From Kordiimonas marina (GTDB taxonomy: Bacteria > Pseudomonadota > Alphaproteobacteria > Sphingomonadales > Kordiimonadaceae), in the NCBI RefSeq assembly GCF_023006325.1, contig NZ_JAINDF010000002.1, forward strand, positions 1 through 64,000: a stretch of DNA of 64,000 bases, given 5' to 3'. Of the stretch, positions 1 to 9,567 are shown piece by piece. The position numbers and the translations under genes are program-made. The notes below the pieces were generated by a model. It was given only the letters and a program-made list of their open reading frames with translations, had not been told where the DNA came from and made no database searches. Within the stretch, counting starts at the first letter, position 1. The number at the start of each line of letters is the position of its first letter.

Positions 1-378
1 GAGCTTCTGTTCTCGAACCTCCTGTCGAACGCCTTTGCGGCCCAGGACAAGCCCGAGCATCAGGTCCGTGTCTGGACCTGGGCGGATGAGGGCCGTGTCG
101 GCTGTTGTGTGCAGGACAATGGCCGGGGTATTCCTCAGGCGCGTCTGGCGCGCATCTGGCAAGGTCTTGAAAGCACCCGGCGGTCTGAAGGCGGCACGGG
201 TGTTGGGCTCGGTGTTGTCCGTCGCATTGTCGACGCCCATGGCGGCACCATCGTCGTCACCAGCGAGGAAGGCGTCGGCACCGAATTTACCTTCTCTCTC
301 CCGATTGAGGAAAAGGTCACCAATATCAGCGAAGCCAAGTCTAATCGGCCGAAGCTTGTTGGTGGAAAGCGTGGCTGA
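1..378 (+). CDS. Sensor histidine kinase, C-terminal ATPase domain (5' end outside window)
   Basis: The reading frame is open from base 1, so the gene starts outside the window. What remains is the HATPase_c domain of a two-component sensor kinase, which binds ATP and phosphorylates the kinase's own histidine. Visible motifs are the N box (SNLLSNAFAA, residues 6-15), the G1 box (DNGRGIP, about residues 39-45) and the G2 box (GTGVGLG, about 65-71). A non-conserved tail of about 30 residues follows. The last 38 bases overlap the 3' end of the convergent response-regulator gene at 341-1144. The sensor domain, and so the signal, is not visible. Confidence 0.85.
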   Translation, partial: ELLFSNLLSNAFAAQDKPEHQVRVWTWADEGRVGCCVQDNGRGIPQARLARIWQGLESTRRSEGGTGVGLGVVRRIVDAHGGTIVVTSEEGVGTEFTFSLPIEEKVTNISEAKSNRPKLVGGKRG

Positions 379-1144
379 GGGCGGTCTCCAGCTTTTCCAG
401 CGTAATCGGTTTTTCCAGATAATCCTGCATCCCCGCCGCCAGGCAGCGCGCGCGCATCTCACTGTGCCGCGGGTCGCTTGACATACCGATGATCCAGCGG
501 GGCGCCACGGAGGGCATCTCCGTCAGAAAACGGCGCGCAACGTCCGACCCTAAAAGCCCGGGACCATGCTGATCCATCAGGATCATGTCGAAGCGGGTTT
601 CGGCGCAAAGGCTGGCGGTATCGTTGATATTGTCGCACGGCGTTACGGTATGGCCGAGTTTGGTCAGCAGCCGGACGCCGATATCCCGGTGGATATCATC
701 GTCATCCACGAGCAAGATATGCAAGGGCACCTGGCTTGCGCGGGCGTCCTTCAAGGGGGTGTCGGCTGTACTGCGCCGGGCGGGGCTGCCGCTGGTTTGT
801 TGCCAGAAACTGTCGAGCCGGTCGCTGATCCGGTTCAACAGGGTGTCTATTTCTTGTTGAAGACCTGCCGTGCTACCTTCGTCAGGAATACGTGTGGCGA
901 CCGCCCGCAAGGTCAGGAGCGGGGTGCTCAGGTCGTGCAACAGCCGGGCGGCTTCTTCCCTGGTATTGGGCTGAAGCTCTGATTCGCCTGGTGAGGGCAT
1001 CGCCATATTCGGATCGGTTTTGGGCCCGGCCATAAACTGCGGCATCCTATTTTTGCAGCGTTCTTCTGTTGCTGTTCGCGAATTATGCCTACCGGAGAGA
1101 CGGATACGGTCGGTAAAAAACGTAACGTTAAGCCGGAACAGCAT
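341..1144 (-). CDS. Response regulator with a HisKA-like N-terminal helix and C-terminal receiver domain
   Basis: The C-terminal half (about residues 140-262) is a receiver domain: acidic pocket DDDD at 147-150, predicted phosphoacceptor D191 in LMDQHG, switch serine in GMSSD, and the conserved lysine K245 in EKPI. The middle (about 62-115) contains HDLSTPLLTL around H70, which looks like the H box of a kinase dimerisation helix, but no ATPase domain follows. It may be a phosphotransfer or dimerisation segment. No DNA-binding output domain is seen. Starts at M34 or M38 are also possible, since the first 30 residues look non-conserved. It is convergent and overlapping with the kinase fragment at 1-378, and divergent from the next regulator. 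Confidence 0.75.
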   Translation of the reverse strand: MLFRLNVTFFTDRIRLSGRHNSRTATEERCKNRMPQFMAGPKTDPNMAMPSPGESELQPNTREEAARLLHDLSTPLLTLRAVATRIPDEGSTAGLQQEIDTLLNRISDRLDSFWQQTSGSPARRSTADTPLKDARASQVPLHILLVDDDDIHRDIGVRLLTKLGHTVTPCDNINDTASLCAETRFDMILMDQHGPGLLGSDVARRFLTEMPSVAPRWIIGMSSDPRHSEMRARCLAAGMQDYLEKPITLEKLETALSHAFHQQASAD

Positions 1145-1275
1145 GTTCCTAAGATTTCCACTTTACAAAGCGCTGTACAATCGGAAATCATAGAGTTCAA
1201 TTATAGCAAGAAATCTACACCCATTGGCCAGACTAAACAGACACAGGGTGCATTTTTAGAAAGAGGCCGGGATTT

Positions 1276-2328
1276 ATGTGTACGACCAACCCTTTTGATC
1301 CGGAAATACCGTTTTATCATCCCTGCAGCACGCTCCTTCTGGATGATGATGAGGATTTCGTGCGGTCCCTCAGGGTGGTCCTGGGGGATAAGCACGCCGT
1401 CCTCGGTTATTCCTCACCGATGAAGGCGCTCGAATGTGTCGATGGCGCCTGTGCGTTTGCCGATAACGCCTTCAACCTGTTTGCGGACCACGGTTATCTG
1501 GCCGAGGGCGCGGGCACCGCGATCGGCGACCAGATGGTGCTTCTAAAGTCGTCAAGGCTGCATGACCTGGCCGTTTATGATGACAGGTACCGCATCATTT
1601 CGGTGGCCGTGGTCGATGAGGTCATGCCGGGGATGCGGGGTCTTGATTTCTGTAAGGCCCTCAAGAATACCGGGATCAAGACCATCCTGCTGACCGGGCA
1701 GATGGAAGATGCCGACCAGACGATCGAGGCCTTCAACAGTGGCGTCATGGACCGCTTCGTGTCGAAAAGGGACCCCCAGGCCCTTATCAAGATCAAGGCG
1801 ATGATCGAGGCGCTGCACCGCGCCTATTTTGCGGAACGGCTGGCGCCGTTCAGGGTTGCGCTCGGGGCCGCGAATGCCGGTCCGGACGGGGGCCAGCTAT
1901 CCGAACTCATGGCTGAAATTCACAGCCAGTTCCCCTTCCGCGAATATTATTATCACAGCCGGTCCGGCGGCTATCTGTTGCGTGATGACAGTGGCAAAAG
2001 CCGGGTGTGCCTGGTGTCGGACCTGGATGGCCTCAAGGGCCTGGCCGATTTTGTCGAGGACCAGGCTGGTCCGGGGGAAATGAGCGACGGTTTGCGCCGT
2101 GGTGACCTGATCGCCTGGGATTTCTTCGACAAGGTTGAAGACGGCAGATTGCTGGAAGACCGTATCGCCCACCTTCTATTCCCAGCGAACCGGTGCGGCG
2201 ATATTTTCTGGAGCCTGGTCCCGGAAGAAGACATGCCATATGACGATGCTTTCTCTTGCCTTTCCTGGTCGGTTTATAAGGAACGGGTTTCCGCAAGTCC
2301 TTTGAACACGTTTGGGCACGCCGCGTAA
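1276..2328 (+). CDS. Atypical response regulator with an insertion in the receiver domain and an unrecognised C-terminal domain
   Basis: The N-terminal 180 residues form a receiver domain: acidic cluster DDDED at 23-27, phosphoacceptor D114 in VVDEVMPG, switch threonine T140 in ILLTGQ, and lysine K164 in VSKRD. The gap between the acidic cluster and the phosphoacceptor is about 88 residues, against roughly 45 in standard receivers, so some 45 residues are inserted around 55-100. The C-terminal 165 residues match no output domain I recognise and show no helix-turn-helix. The chosen ATG has GAGG nine bases upstream. Together with the neighbouring kinase and regulator it suggests a two-component cluster. 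Confidence 0.7.
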   Translation: MCTTNPFDPEIPFYHPCSTLLLDDDEDFVRSLRVVLGDKHAVLGYSSPMKALECVDGACAFADNAFNLFADHGYLAEGAGTAIGDQMVLLKSSRLHDLAVYDDRYRIISVAVVDEVMPGMRGLDFCKALKNTGIKTILLTGQMEDADQTIEAFNSGVMDRFVSKRDPQALIKIKAMIEALHRAYFAERLAPFRVALGAANAGPDGGQLSELMAEIHSQFPFREYYYHSRSGGYLLRDDSGKSRVCLVSDLDGLKGLADFVEDQAGPGEMSDGLRRGDLIAWDFFDKVEDGRLLEDRIAHLLFPANRCGDIFWSLVPEEDMPYDDAFSCLSWSVYKERVSASPLNTFGHAA

Positions 2329-2536
2329 GTTTTGCGCGGGGACCTTCCTTTCCACCACCTCAGGGTTGTACTGGCAGGGTGTCGTCCCTATGTCTTTAAT
2401 CAGGGACGAATCTGTCTTTGAACTCTCCTGTTGCTAACCCAAAGATTAGTCGGTGCCCGTCGAGTTTCTAGTTTAGTATCTCACATCATCTATTACCCGG
2501 CCCACGTCGGGCTAATAAATTATCCGGGGGGATATT

Positions 2537-3235
2537 ATGGATAAGTCTGCTTCTGTTGTGTCGGCGCTCGCCGATATTTTCGTTGATCCGAAAAAGGTTT
2601 TCCGCGCGGCCGACGGCCAGAAGGGCTGGACGCTTCTGCCGCTCTTTTTGGTGCTTGGCGCGGCGCTACTGATGCAGGTCTATTATTTCTCTACTATCGA
2701 TGTTGGTTGGTATTTCGACCATGTGATCTTGGCTGTGAAACCGGACATCCCGGATGATGCCCGCGCGCACGTGACTCGTACCATCTTGATGATACAGGGG
2801 AGTGTACTTCCGACTATTATGATCCTAATCATGTTGGCGATCTTAGCACTGTATTTGTTCCTGGTGGCGAAGACATCGAGCCCGGATGACAGGAAATATG
2901 GTGCTTGGTTCAAGCTTGTGATCTGGTCAACGATGCCTGCAGTTCTTGCCTCGATCGCGGTTATGGTCAATTTTGCACTCGCGGCAAACCCGCAGATGGT
3001 TTCTCCAAACGACCTGCAGTTTTTCAGCGTGAATGCTCTTTTCACTCATATTCCGATCGGTCAACCTGGGGCAACGTTGATGGATAGTCTTACCCCTTTC
3101 ACGCTTTGGTCGATTGCCCTCATGGCCGTTGGTCTTCAGGTGTGGACGAACCGTACGTTTGTGAGATCGCTCATCATTGCAGCAGCCCCTTACATTGTAG
3201 TTTTTGGGGTCATGGCTATCTCGGCGTTCGGGTAG
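2537..3235 (+). CDS. Yip1-family integral membrane protein
   Basis: A 232-residue protein with about five hydrophobic segments (near 31-52, 88-112, 128-150, 185-205 and 212-230). The N-terminal FVDPKKVFRA followed by a first membrane helix is typical of bacterial Yip1/YIP1 domain proteins, whose role is poorly known. A strong GGGGGG-type ribosome site lies just before the ATG. The stop is only 4 bases from the start of the MacA-like gene, so it is probably co-transcribed with the exporter and may be an accessory component, which is inference. Confidence 0.7.
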   Translation: MDKSASVVSALADIFVDPKKVFRAADGQKGWTLLPLFLVLGAALLMQVYYFSTIDVGWYFDHVILAVKPDIPDDARAHVTRTILMIQGSVLPTIMILIMLAILALYLFLVAKTSSPDDRKYGAWFKLVIWSTMPAVLASIAVMVNFALAANPQMVSPNDLQFFSVNALFTHIPIGQPGATLMDSLTPFTLWSIALMAVGLQVWTNRTFVRSLIIAAAPYIVVFGVMAISAFG

Positions 3236-3239
3236 GTCG

Positions 3240-4448
3240 ATGCGTAAAATCCTGATTTTTGCCGCCATCATCATCGGTATCGTCGTGATGGCGGTGGTTG
3301 CCAAGCGCCATGGCGGGGAAGCTGTCGCCGTCCGGATGGAAGCTGTGTCGAAGGGCCGTGTCGCGGCCTCGGTCATGGCGTCCGGCAAGGTGAACTTCCG
3401 TGAAAACATCAAGCTGAGGACCGAGGTCACCGGCCGCATCACCAAGATTTTCGTCGAGGAAGGCGACCATGTGAAAGCGGGGGATACCCTTGCGATCATC
3501 AGCCCCGAGCTTTTCGAGGCGGATGTCGCCCAGGCGAAAGCGCTGGTGGAAACCCGCACCATCGGCATCGAACGTCAGGAAGTCTATCTCAAGCAGCTGC
3601 AGCGGGAGCTCAAGCGCCAGAAGGCCCTGTTTGAGGATGGCCATGTGAACGAGCAGGCCTACGAACAGGCCAGCCGTGATACCGAGATGGCGAAGCTCGA
3701 CCTGGAAGCGCGGCGCCAGGACCTGCAGCAGGCGAAGGCGACGCTTTCAAGCGCGGATGACCGTCTCCATAAAACCGTGATCAAGTCACCGATTGACGGC
3801 ATTGTCACCGCGCTCAATGTCAAGGTCGGCGAAACCGTGGTTGCGGGGACAACCAACATCATCGGCTCCAGCCTCATGGATGTGAGCGACCCGTCGGCCG
3901 TCATGGCGGAGGTTGAGGTCGAAGAGGCGGATATCCTGCCCGTAGCACTTGGCCAAAACGCCAAGATCACCATGGCATCGGCACCCGGCAAGGCCTATGA
4001 CGGCAAGGTCGTCAGCATCGCCACCACCGCGCGGGAAGATGCGAGCAAGCGGAACAGCTTCCTTGTCAAACTGCTGGTCGATACCGGCGGCACAAGCTTC
4101 AAGCGGCTCGCCATCAATTGCCGGGCCGAGATTTTCACCAAGGTGGTGGAAAACGCGATGACCGTGCCGGTCGAAGCGGTTTTGGAAGAAAAGGCGGATG
4201 ACGCCGCCGCCGCCAAATCCTATGTCTTCACCGTTAAGGACGGTATCGCCAAGAAGCAGGTGATCACCCCCGGTATCCAGACAGATACGCTGATGGAAGT
4301 GAAAAGCGGCCTCAAGGCGGGGGAAAAGGTGGTGACCGGCCCCTACCGCAAACTCAAGGCACTGCATGACGGCGAGAGCGTGAAGCCGGAAGAAGCAAAG
4401 AAGGCCGAGGGCGAGGATGATAGCGCCGTAGAAGTGAGAGCCGAATGA
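3240..4448 (+). CDS. MacA-like periplasmic adaptor subunit (HlyD/RND membrane fusion family)
   Basis: A 402-residue adaptor that would link an inner-membrane ABC exporter to an outer-membrane channel. An N-terminal signal anchor (residues 1-20) is followed by a lipoyl-type half-motif, a long alpha-helical hairpin rich in Q, E, K and R (about 95-175), a second lipoyl half and a beta-barrel/membrane-proximal region. The ATG at 3240 was chosen because it gives a clean signal anchor; an upstream in-frame start would overlap the preceding gene. The stop overlaps the ATPase start by 4 bases (ATGA), implying translational coupling with the MacB-like genes. The substrate is unknown: macrolides, peptides or lipoproteins are known for this family. 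Confidence 0.85.
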   Translation: MRKILIFAAIIIGIVVMAVVAKRHGGEAVAVRMEAVSKGRVAASVMASGKVNFRENIKLRTEVTGRITKIFVEEGDHVKAGDTLAIISPELFEADVAQAKALVETRTIGIERQEVYLKQLQRELKRQKALFEDGHVNEQAYEQASRDTEMAKLDLEARRQDLQQAKATLSSADDRLHKTVIKSPIDGIVTALNVKVGETVVAGTTNIIGSSLMDVSDPSAVMAEVEVEEADILPVALGQNAKITMASAPGKAYDGKVVSIATTAREDASKRNSFLVKLLVDTGGTSFKRLAINCRAEIFTKVVENAMTVPVEAVLEEKADDAAAAKSYVFTVKDGIAKKQVITPGIQTDTLMEVKSGLKAGEKVVTGPYRKLKALHDGESVKPEEAKKAEGEDDSAVEVRAE

Positions 4449-5146
4449 CAGCCGAAATCATCAGGCTTGAGGGCGTCTCCCGGCATTACCAGATGGGCGA
4501 TGAGACCATTCGCGCGCTCGATGGCGTCGACCTGTCCATCTTCCGGAATGAGTATGTTGCGGTCATCGGCGCCTCGGGCTCCGGCAAGTCGACCCTGATG
4601 AACATCCTTGGCTGTCTCGACCGGCCTTCGGGCGGTCTGTACCGGCTCAACGACACCGAGGTCGAGGGCCTCAGCGACAGCGAACTGTCCGCTGTCCGCA
4701 ACAAGGAAATCGGCTTCATCTTCCAAAGCTTCAACCTGCTGCCGCGGGCGACCGCGCTCCAGAATGTCATCCAACCGCTTATCTATGCGGGCATGTCCCG
4801 GCATGAGCGGCGGGAGCGCGCCATGGCGGCGCTCAAACAGGTGGGGCTTGAAAAGCGGGAAGGCCATTTGCCGAACCAGCTTTCGGGTGGCCAGCGTCAG
4901 CGTGTTGCCATCGCCCGGGCGCTGGTGACCAATCCGGCGATCATCCTGGCGGATGAGCCGACCGGTAACCTGGATTCGTCGACCACGGCAGAGATCATGG
5001 CGCTTTTCGATAAGCTGATTGAGAGCGGGCAGACGATCATTATCGTCACGCATGAACCGGAAATCGCCGACCATTGCCGCCGCGTTATCACCATCTCCGA
5101 CGGTCGGATTGTTGGCGACACGGGCAGTAAGGGAGGGGCCGCATGA
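4445..5146 (+). CDS. MacB/LolD-type ABC transporter ATP-binding protein
   Basis: A 233-residue ABC ATPase complete in its motifs: Walker [10 protein letters not shown] (42-50), signature LSGGQ (146-150), Walker B ILADE (167-171) followed by PTGNLDS, and a switch histidine in IVTHEPE. The PTGNLDS variant is typical of the MacB/LolD/FtsE branch, which powers mechanotransmission rather than channel transport. It overlaps both neighbours by ATGA, so the adaptor, ATPase and permease form one operon. Unlike E. coli MacB, the ATPase and permease are separate polypeptides here. Confidence 0.9.
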   Translation: MTAEIIRLEGVSRHYQMGDETIRALDGVDLSIFRNEYVAVIGASGSGKSTLMNILGCLDRPSGGLYRLNDTEVEGLSDSELSAVRNKEIGFIFQSFNLLPRATALQNVIQPLIYAGMSRHERRERAMAALKQVGLEKREGHLPNQLSGGQRQRVAIARALVTNPAIILADEPTGNLDSSTTAEIMALFDKLIESGQTIIIVTHEPEIADHCRRVITISDGRIVGDTGSKGGAA

Positions 5147-6366
5147 ACCGCTACCTTGAAAGCCTCGCGCTCGCGCTTTCTGCGCTCAAGGCCAATTTGC
5201 TGCGCAGCATCCTCACCACGCTTGGCATCATCGTCGGGGTTGCGTCGGTGATCACCGTGGTGTCGGTGATGCAGGGTTTCACCGACAGTATCACCAAACA
5301 GTTCGAAAACATGGGCAGCAACACGCTGCTCATCAAACCCTATGTGCCGTTCAAGGAACGTATTGTCGGCAAGCGCGCGCGGCTCACGATCTCCGACTAT
5401 GAAGCCATATCCCGCGCGGTTGACGGCATCGACATGATCATCCCGGTGGTGTTCCAGGCGCCCGGCCAGCTCCGCTACAAGGGCGAGCAGACGAGCCTGC
5501 AATATTATATCGGCACCGTCGCGGGCTATGATGAGCTCAACAATTTCTACCCCCAGAAGGGCCGCTTCCTGATCCCGAGCGATGACACCTACCGCCGCCG
5601 GGTGGTGGTGCTTGGTGCCGATATCCGCAAGGACCTCAAGCTGCCGGCCGACCCTGCGGGTGAATATGTCGAATTCAACGGCCAATGGTACAAGGTGGTC
5701 GGCGAGATGGAGCAGCAGGACAGCACGCTCGGTTTCAGCCAGGATAATATGCTGATCATGCCGTTCCAGACCGCCGTGGCGCTCCTCCGGGACAAGGCGT
5801 CCGAGAATATGCAGTTTATGATCCGGGTCAAAAATGTCGATGAGGTCCCGCGGGTGCATGACCAGGTCAGCCGGTTGTTGCGCAAGCGGCACCATATCGG
5901 CAAACGCGATACGGACGACTTCCGCATCGAAACATCCGAACAGATCAAGGAGCGTTTTGAAAGCATACTCGATGCCATGACCTATGTGGTCGCGGCGATT
6001 GTCGGGATTTCGCTTGTGGTCGGCGGCATCGGTATCATGAATATCATGCTGGTCAGCGTGACCGAACGCACGCGGGAGATCGGCATCTGCAAGGCACTGG
6101 GGGCCACCCGGGCGGATATCCTTATCCAGTTCCTGGCGGAGGCGGTGATCCTGTGCCTGCTTGGCGGCGTGATCGGCATTGCCATCGGCTATGGCCTTGG
6201 CGCGCTGGTGGGCGCCTTGGTGCCGACGATCCCGGAGATTGTCGTGCCGGTATGGGCGATCCTCCTGAGCCTGGGCTTCTCAAGCCTCATCGGCATCCTG
6301 TTCGGCATTGTCCCGGCTTCGAAGGCCGCGAACCTCGACCCGATCGTCGCGCTGCATTACGAATGA
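5143..6366 (+). CDS. MacB-like ABC transporter permease (MacB_PCD and FtsX domains)
   Basis: A 407-residue permease with the four-helix FtsX/MacB topology: one helix near residues 18-40, a large periplasmic core domain (about 45-270), then three helices near 278-302, 330-352 and 368-392. The motif [16 protein letters not shown] after the second helix is the hallmark of this family. It is the last gene of the exporter operon and overlaps the ATPase by 4 bases. It would transmit ATP-driven movement to the periplasmic adaptor. No outer-membrane TolC-type gene lies nearby. Confidence 0.9.
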   Translation: MNRYLESLALALSALKANLLRSILTTLGIIVGVASVITVVSVMQGFTDSITKQFENMGSNTLLIKPYVPFKERIVGKRARLTISDYEAISRAVDGIDMIIPVVFQAPGQLRYKGEQTSLQYYIGTVAGYDELNNFYPQKGRFLIPSDDTYRRRVVVLGADIRKDLKLPADPAGEYVEFNGQWYKVVGEMEQQDSTLGFSQDNMLIMPFQTAVALLRDKASENMQFMIRVKNVDEVPRVHDQVSRLLRKRHHIGKRDTDDFRIETSEQIKERFESILDAMTYVVAAIVGISLVVGGIGIMNIMLVSVTERTREIGICKALGATRADILIQFLAEAVILCLLGGVIGIAIGYGLGALVGALVPTIPEIVVPVWAILLSLGFSSLIGILFGIVPASKAANLDPIVALHYE

Positions 6367-6406
6367 TGGCGCCGGCCTTGGGGCAGCCCCGGGCGTGCGT
6401 GCGGCC

Positions 6407-8386
6407 CTATTTCATCATGGGCGGTGCGGGGTCCTGGGCCGAAAGGGCTTTCCGGATCTCGGCCTCCCGGCCGCGGGTATAGTCGATCAGGGTTTTGTCG
6501 ACCTTCAGGATATGCTCCTCCCACCAGGACTTCAGGAATTTTTTCAGCGCCAAGAGATGCAGACGGTCTCCGGTCTTGTCATACATTCTGGCAAGGTCGT
6601 TAAGTTGTGTTTCCAGCGCACGGTGGGCCTGCTGGTGGTCTTCCTGGTCCGGATAATCGCAGGCTTCCATGATGGCCTCTTCCCGCCTGAAATGGTGGCC
6701 GGTGTAGGAAATCATCTCCTGCAGGACCTTATATAGTTCCTCATCCGGGCAGTCGTGCCGGGAAACCCGGTTGACCATGGAGAAGATCAGCTGGTGGTCC
6801 CGGTCGATGGGGTCGATCCCCGTACAGAGCGATTCGGTCCAGACAAGGGCATTGTTATTGCTCGCGAGCGGCAGATCGATCCAGAAGCAGCTGCCTTCCC
6901 CGGGCGCGCTCTCAAAATCGATATCGCCGCCCATACGCTCAGCCAGGCTTTTGGAGACGGCGAGGCCGATCCCGAGGCCGTCAACGGCATGTTCGGCATT
7001 ATCCACCGCCCGGTGGAACAGTTTGAAAAGCTCGGTCTGGCGCTCAAGCGGGATACCGGGGCCGGTGTCTGTCACCTTGACCCGCCAGTAGCCTTCACCG
7101 GCCGGCTCTTGCGAAATGATAACCCGGCCGCCTTCAACATTATATTTGATGGCGTTGGTCAGGATGTTCAAAAGAATCTGCCGGAACCGTGTCTTGTCGG
7201 TGTGAAGCTGCGGTGGTGCGGGGGTATCGGCGGCCACCTTCTCGATGGACACTGACCTGCCAGCCGCCATGGGGCGGACGTGGGCGACCGTCTCGTCGAT
7301 GATCAGGTCAGCCGGGAAGCTTTCCGGGTAGATGACAACCCGGTCGGCTTCAATTCTCGAGAGGTCGAGCAGGTCGACGATCAGCTCGAGGAGGTGATTG
7401 GCCGCGGTGCCCACATGGCCGAGATATTCCTTTTGCTTTTCCGACAGGCTGTTTTGCGGGTCGAGCAGAAGCAGCTGGTTATAGCCCAGAACGGCATTGA
7501 GCGGTGTGCGGAGCTCATGGCTCATGCTGGCGAGAAATTCGGACTTTGCCCGGTTGGCTTTCTTGGCATCAGTCAGGGCCTTTGCCAGCGTGTCCTTGCT
7601 TTGATGCAGCTGTTCGTAAGGGTGCCTGATGTTCGACAGGATGAGGGCGGCAAAGACGCAGGCAAACGAATATATCTTGAAGATATGCCCCAGCTGGTTC
7701 GACAGCGCATAAACGCTGACATATTGCGTGAAGCAAAATTCGGCGATGATGGTCAAGGCAACGCTGAGAATCAGGAGCGAAAATTCGCTTTTACGGAATT
7801 GGGCGCGCATGGTGATGAAGCCTGCGGCGGCGATCAGGCATATGACGATCACGATATATTCGGTGACGACCTTGAAGGCGGTCAGGCCAGCCCCGGGGAT
7901 ATAGCAGGTCGGGAAATAGCCCTTTACGATCGCGGTCACGGTTGCCAGCGCGGCGATCGCGCTCAAAAGGAAGATCGGGTTGAGATAGAGGGACGTGAAG
8001 GGGCGCTTGCGGCTGATGAACCAGGGGACAGCCGCCAGGATGCAAGCTTCGAGAAACCGTGCAGCTATCCAGAACTGGGTCGCCATATTGGCGTCGGCGC
8101 CAGCTATCAGGTTCATGCCTTTATAGGTAAAGACATGCGCCATATCGAGAAGGCCGACCCAGACATAGCCAACGGCAATAAGCGGCAGAGACCCGATCGC
8201 CCCCAGGTCGCGCGTGCTGTAGGCGATGGCGAACATCATGAGCGATATCAGGATCGGGAAGAGTTCGGCGAGCAGATGGAAGACGAGGAAATTTTCTTTG
8301 CCGAGCCACAGAAGAGCGGCCGTAAAGAGCATGATCGCGCCGACGGGGGCGAAATACCTGGAAATCTCTTTCAAGCTTATGGGCAT
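6407..8386 (-). CDS. MASE3 sensor histidine kinase with C-terminal bacteriohemerythrin domain
   Basis: A 659-residue multidomain kinase. Residues 1-255 hold about eight hydrophobic segments with the MASE3 signature region (GYVWVGLLDMAHVFTYKGM). HisKA is around H290 (MSHELRTPLN) and HATPase_c follows, with its N box near 407-415, DTGPGIP at 440-446 and DGLGIGLA at 469-476. Residues 513-640 match a bacteriohemerythrin: W and GIDPIDRDH with H531, HHFRREE (H564/H565), HQQAH (H584/H588) and WWEEH (H625). Together these supply a likely di-iron site for O2 or NO. The hemerythrin sits after the catalytic domain, where a receiver is more usual. No response regulator is adjacent. Confidence 0.88.
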   Translation of the reverse strand: MPISLKEISRYFAPVGAIMLFTAALLWLGKENFLVFHLLAELFPILISLMMFAIAYSTRDLGAIGSLPLIAVGYVWVGLLDMAHVFTYKGMNLIAGADANMATQFWIAARFLEACILAAVPWFISRKRPFTSLYLNPIFLLSAIAALATVTAIVKGYFPTCYIPGAGLTAFKVVTEYIVIVICLIAAAGFITMRAQFRKSEFSLLILSVALTIIAEFCFTQYVSVYALSNQLGHIFKIYSFACVFAALILSNIRHPYEQLHQSKDTLAKALTDAKKANRAKSEFLASMSHELRTPLNAVLGYNQLLLLDPQNSLSEKQKEYLGHVGTAANHLLELIVDLLDLSRIEADRVVIYPESFPADLIIDETVAHVRPMAAGRSVSIEKVAADTPAPPQLHTDKTRFRQILLNILTNAIKYNVEGGRVIISQEPAGEGYWRVKVTDTGPGIPLERQTELFKLFHRAVDNAEHAVDGLGIGLAVSKSLAERMGGDIDFESAPGEGSCFWIDLPLASNNNALVWTESLCTGIDPIDRDHQLIFSMVNRVSRHDCPDEELYKVLQEMISYTGHHFRREEAIMEACDYPDQEDHQQAHRALETQLNDLARMYDKTGDRLHLLALKKFLKSWWEEHILKVDKTLIDYTRGREAEIRKALSAQDPAPPMMK

Positions 8387-8555
8387 ATAGTCTGTTTCCC
8401 AAAGCGCTCAGGGCATTGAGCGCCGCTTCAGACTACACATTTCCAGCTTTATGCACAAACAAGTCTGGGTGGGCAGATCGTCGGGGGCGGTCGGTAGAGT
8501 GGTTTCTCCGGGGGCTAGTAATGCTGTTTGCCATGTTGAGCACCCATCTTGGTTC

Positions 8556-9449
8556 TCATCTTTCTCCCCGTGTTTCATCGACTAGGAAATCCACGAAAGC
8601 ACGCACTTTGGGCAGGACATATTGGCGGGATGGGTAAACAGCGTAAATTGAGGTTTCGGTGGAGGCCCAGTCGTTCAATACCGTCACGAGCTGGCCTTCA
8701 GCGATTTCCCTGTCCACATAGATTTTGGGGATCAGGCTCAATCCAAAACCGGCAAGCAGTGCATCGCGTACCGCAAGACTGGTCGTCACCTTATAGCGGC
8801 CGCTGATGGGTACACACTCGGTCTGTCCATCTCGTGCAAAAATCCACTCTTGAGCATGGCCGGAAAGAGTGAACTGCACGCAGTTGTGGGCCTGTAAATC
8901 TTTCGGTTTCTGTGGTCGGCCGAAGCGGTCAAAATAGTCGGGTGTGGCGCAGACGACGTGGGGCAAAGTCATCAGCTTGCGGGCGACCAGGCTTGAATCC
9001 TCAAGGTTGTCACTGCCACGGATGGCGAGGTCGATGCCTTCCTTGACCAGGTCAACCTTTCGGTCCTCCAGCTTCAGATCGAGCATTATCTCAGGGAAAT
9101 GGCGCATGAAAGCCACGATAGGGTACGAGAGGCGGGTCAGAGTAAAAGCCAGGGGCGCGCTCACGCGTAGAAGGCCACTTGGCTTGCGCTGCAGGGGGCC
9201 GAGCGACCGGTCAGCTTCTGCAAGGTCGTCGAGAATACGGGTAATCTGTTCGAAATAACGTGCGCCTGCTTCGGTCAAGCTCATCCGGCGTGTGGTGCGG
9301 TTGAGCAGTCGTACCTGCAGGTCCGCTTCCAGCTCCCTGATATTTTTGCTGATGGCCGCAGGCGAAAGGCCTAATGCGCGGGCTGCTCCTGCGAAAGACC
9401 CCTTCTCCACTGTTTGCCGGAATATCCGGATCGCCTGCAGCCGGTCCAT
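8556..9449 (-). CDS. LysR-family transcriptional regulator
   Basis: A 297-residue LysR regulator. The winged helix-turn-helix is at residues 1-60 (MDRLQAIRIFRQTVEKGSFA, then AARALGLSPAAISKNIREL), followed by a type-2 periplasmic-binding-like effector domain (about 90-290). RTTRRMSLTEAG is characteristic of the CrgA/AaeR/DmlR subgroup. It is divergent from the nitroreductase and DMT exporter genes with a 118-base intergenic space, so it probably regulates them in response to an unknown small molecule. No LysR box is claimed. Confidence 0.9.
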   Translation of the reverse strand: MDRLQAIRIFRQTVEKGSFAGAARALGLSPAAISKNIRELEADLQVRLLNRTTRRMSLTEAGARYFEQITRILDDLAEADRSLGPLQRKPSGLLRVSAPLAFTLTRLSYPIVAFMRHFPEIMLDLKLEDRKVDLVKEGIDLAIRGSDNLEDSSLVARKLMTLPHVVCATPDYFDRFGRPQKPKDLQAHNCVQFTLSGHAQEWIFARDGQTECVPISGRYKVTTSLAVRDALLAGFGLSLIPKIYVDREIAEGQLVTVLNDWASTETSIYAVYPSRQYVLPKVRAFVDFLVDETRGER

Positions 9450-9567
9450 ATTTATTGTTCACTCATGGTTGTTAGTATTAGTACTTGATTTTGTATTACA
9501 TAATTTCTGGAAATCAATAGCCTTCGCATCAAAGGTGGCCTGTTAGCCCGAAAAATGGACAGGCCCG

